6,354 bases of DNA from assembly GCA_964523675.1 (NCBI GenBank), contig CAZFZT010000123.1, forward strand, positions 1 through 6,354. The letters run 5' to 3'. The position numbers were made by a program, and so were the translations under genes. The DNA comes from CAZFZT01 sp964523675 (lineage in GTDB: Bacteria > Planctomycetota > Phycisphaerae > Phycisphaerales > SM1A02). The notes below the pieces were generated by a model. It did not search any database. It was given only the letters and a program-made list of their open reading frames with translations, and was not told where the DNA came from. Positions 4,982 through 6,354 of the stretch are shown here, piece after piece (position 1 is the first letter of the stretch; each line of letters starts with the position of its first letter).

Positions 4982-6354
4982 CTACCACTCGCTGCCGCCA
5001 CTCGATGCGTTGTCGATGCACTCGATGAGCGCATCCACGTCTTCGTCAATGGCGAAAGTGTCGATGCAACTTTCGATGGAAGGTGACGCGCCGCCAGACG
5101 ACTGCGACTCCATCCCCCCGCCACCGAAGCCGAGCGATTCTTCACAAGGCGGACAATTGCCCCATGCGCCGAGAAGAATGATGAGGTCAGGCACGCCGAC
5201 ATTGCCATCCTGATTGAAATCGGGTCCGCCACGAAACGCCCGGCCCCATGCCGAGAGGAGCGCGATCAAATCGGGCACACCGACCGTGCCATCACCATTG
5301 AGGTCTTCCTTACATTCAGGGCAGGGATGAAACTCGAACGCGCCCATGTCGACCACATCGTCCAGGGCGCCAAGCATGACGCGCGCCCTGCCGGCGATGT
5401 CAATGGGCAGACGCTCACACTCAGCTCCCGGTTCAGTGGCGCATTCGCTACCCGACGGTTCCCAGCCGGGGAATTCCTCGGGATCGTCAACAAGTTGAAG
5501 CAATGCATGGTCGTAGCATGGAATGAGGCAGTTGTTGCCCGCATCGATGCAAGGCGAGATATCTGCAAGTGCATAAGGATTCGGGAATGCCGGGCCGACA
5601 AACTCCGGGTCGACGTCAACATTGCTGAATTCGGAATCGGCGCACTCGTTCGGGTAGTTGTCACATTCCTGAAGATTCGAATACTCGATCGTAAATGATG
5701 ACCCAATCTGGATCAACTGAATCCCATCCGGTTCATTCTCTGAACCGCTTGTGTTCCCCCAGATGATCGAGTTTCGAATCGTAGCATGCCCGAAATTGCC
5801 GACGAGAATACCACCGCCGCCATCCTCTTGCTCAGCATAGTTGTCCACAACGGTCGAGTTGATTACCGATATACCACCCTTTACAACCTCGATGCCCCCG
5901 CCACCTCTTCCATGGAATCCTGACATAACCGCACGGTTGCCGGCAATCAGACAATTCCACAAATGGACATGCCCGCCTGACCCTGCATGCATCGCTCCTC
6001 CGTAAAGGCGTCCAACATTTTCCAGAAGTTTGACGTTAACGAGCGTAAGTGTGCCGTCGACCCCTCCGACATAATGAATTCCGCCGCCCCCGGATCCGCC
6101 GATGTTCCTCATCACCTCGCTGTCGACCATGTCAACCTGGCTTCCCGCGCTTTGCAACTTGCAGCCGCCGGTAGATCCGCTGCTCAAGCTCCCGTTGTGT
6201 TGAACAATCGCGCCGCGGACCTCTGCGTTGCCAGAAAGTTGTATGCCGCCTCCCTTATTCTCTTCGATAATGCAATTTTGGATGATGGTCTTGTGGGTAG
6301 GAGCATCTGAACATTCGCAGTTGTGCGGGCTGATGTTATGCATCGGGCTCATTC
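4982..6354 (-). CDS. Exported parallel beta-helix protein with dockerin-like repeats (N-terminal part outside window)
   Basis: The minus-strand frame is open from the right edge to the stop at 4982-4984, giving 456 complete codons. The first Met in view (6350-6352) is probably internal, since no signal peptide or start context is seen. About residues 20-230 are right-handed parallel beta-helix repeats, shown by recurring units such as IQNCIIEENKGGGIQLSG, GGIHYVGG, WNCLIAGNRA and NSTVVDNYAEQEDGGGG, with stacked Asn and Gly turns. A segment of choice-of-anchor type follows (DPEFVGP, DISPCIDAGNN, DIAGRARVMLGA, VDMGAFEF). Two dockerin-like repeats lie at 350-370 and 378-398, then a Cys-containing Gly/Ser-rich tail. 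Such proteins are exported adhesins or polysaccharide-binding or polysaccharide-degrading surface proteins; no catalytic residue set is recognisable, so the substrate is unknown. Parts of the gene (about 5690-6100) look more AT-rich than the operon beside it. Confidence 0.85.
   Translation of the reverse strand, partial: MSPMHNISPHNCECSDAPTHKTIIQNCIIEENKGGGIQLSGNAEVRGAIVQHNGSLSSGSTGGCKLQSAGSQVDMVDSEVMRNIGGSGGGGIHYVGGVDGTLTLVNVKLLENVGRLYGGAMHAGSGGHVHLWNCLIAGNRAVMSGFHGRGGGGIEVVKGGISVINSTVVDNYAEQEDGGGGILVGNFGHATIRNSIIWGNTSGSENEPDGIQLIQIGSSFTIEYSNLQECDNYPNECADSEFSNVDVDPEFVGPAFPNPYALADISPCIDAGNNCLIPCYDHALLQLVDDPEEFPGWEPSGSECATEPGAECERLPIDIAGRARVMLGALDDVVDMGAFEFHPCPECKEDLNGDGTVGVPDLIALLSAWGRAFRGGPDFNQDGNVGVPDLIILLGAWGNCPPCEESLGFGGGGMESQSSGGASPSIESCIDTFAIDEDVDALIECIDNASSGGSEW
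5159..5305 (-). repeat. Two dockerin-like calcium-binding repeats in the beta-helix protein
   Basis: Units at 5243-5305 and 5159-5221 encode 21-residue modules beginning DLNGDGTVGVPD and DFNQDGNVGVPD, each closing with SAWG or GAWG. Asp1, Asn3, Asp5 and Asp12 of the EF-hand loop are intact in both. They match the two repeats of the sugar dehydrogenase closely, including the invariant VGVPDL core. CPEC precedes and CPPC follows the pair. Confidence 0.85.

Noticed and set aside
5841..5849. TTGTCCACA, one mismatch from the DnaA-box consensus
   Set aside because: It lies inside the beta-helix coding sequence, 3.7 kb from the perfect box, and does not form a cluster.

Overview
The window looks like chromosomal DNA of a planctomycete, most probably from the Phycisphaerae lineage. 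The strongest hint is a set of C-terminal dockerin-like calcium-binding repeats (DLNGDG-x-VGVPDL...WG), which close two unrelated exported proteins here; tails of this type are common in Phycisphaerae. The DNA is moderately GC-rich, Shine-Dalgarno sequences are used only at some starts, and no phage, IS or CRISPR signature is visible. The taxonomic call is an inference from protein style, not from a marker gene.

Layout, left to right. (1) Positions 2-259 are the 3' end of an unrecognised plus-strand gene. (2) Positions 290-1591 encode an exported glucose/sorbosone-dehydrogenase-family (PQQ-type beta-propeller) oxidoreductase ending in two dockerin-like repeats. (3) Positions 1621-2073 encode an OsmC-family peroxide-detoxification protein whose start may be leaderless. 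(4) Positions 2074-2564 are about 490 bases with no convincing gene. They hold a GAAA-loop hairpin, a perfect DnaA-box 9-mer, two promoter-like sequences and a good intrinsic-terminator-like hairpin. (5) Positions 2565-4906 are a tightly packed plus-strand operon: a TIM-barrel sugar-phosphate isomerase/epimerase-like protein that appears to have lost its metal ligands, then (d)CMP kinase (cmk), then 1-acyl-glycerol-3-phosphate acyltransferase (plsC) overlapping cmk as GTGA. (6) Positions 4982-6354, on the minus strand and convergent with plsC, are the C-terminal part of a large exported parallel beta-helix protein with a choice-of-anchor-like region, two dockerin-like repeats and an unusual Cys-containing tail.

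Functionally the middle operon is housekeeping: cmk feeds CTP/dCTP synthesis (and so CDP-diacylglycerol formation) and plsC makes phosphatidic acid. The flanking genes encode exported proteins of the cell surface or envelope. No defence or mobile system is evident. The points most worth a second look are the apparently metal-site-less TIM barrel, the structured intergenic region with its possible short transcript, and the shared dockerin cassettes with the unexplained C-terminal tail.
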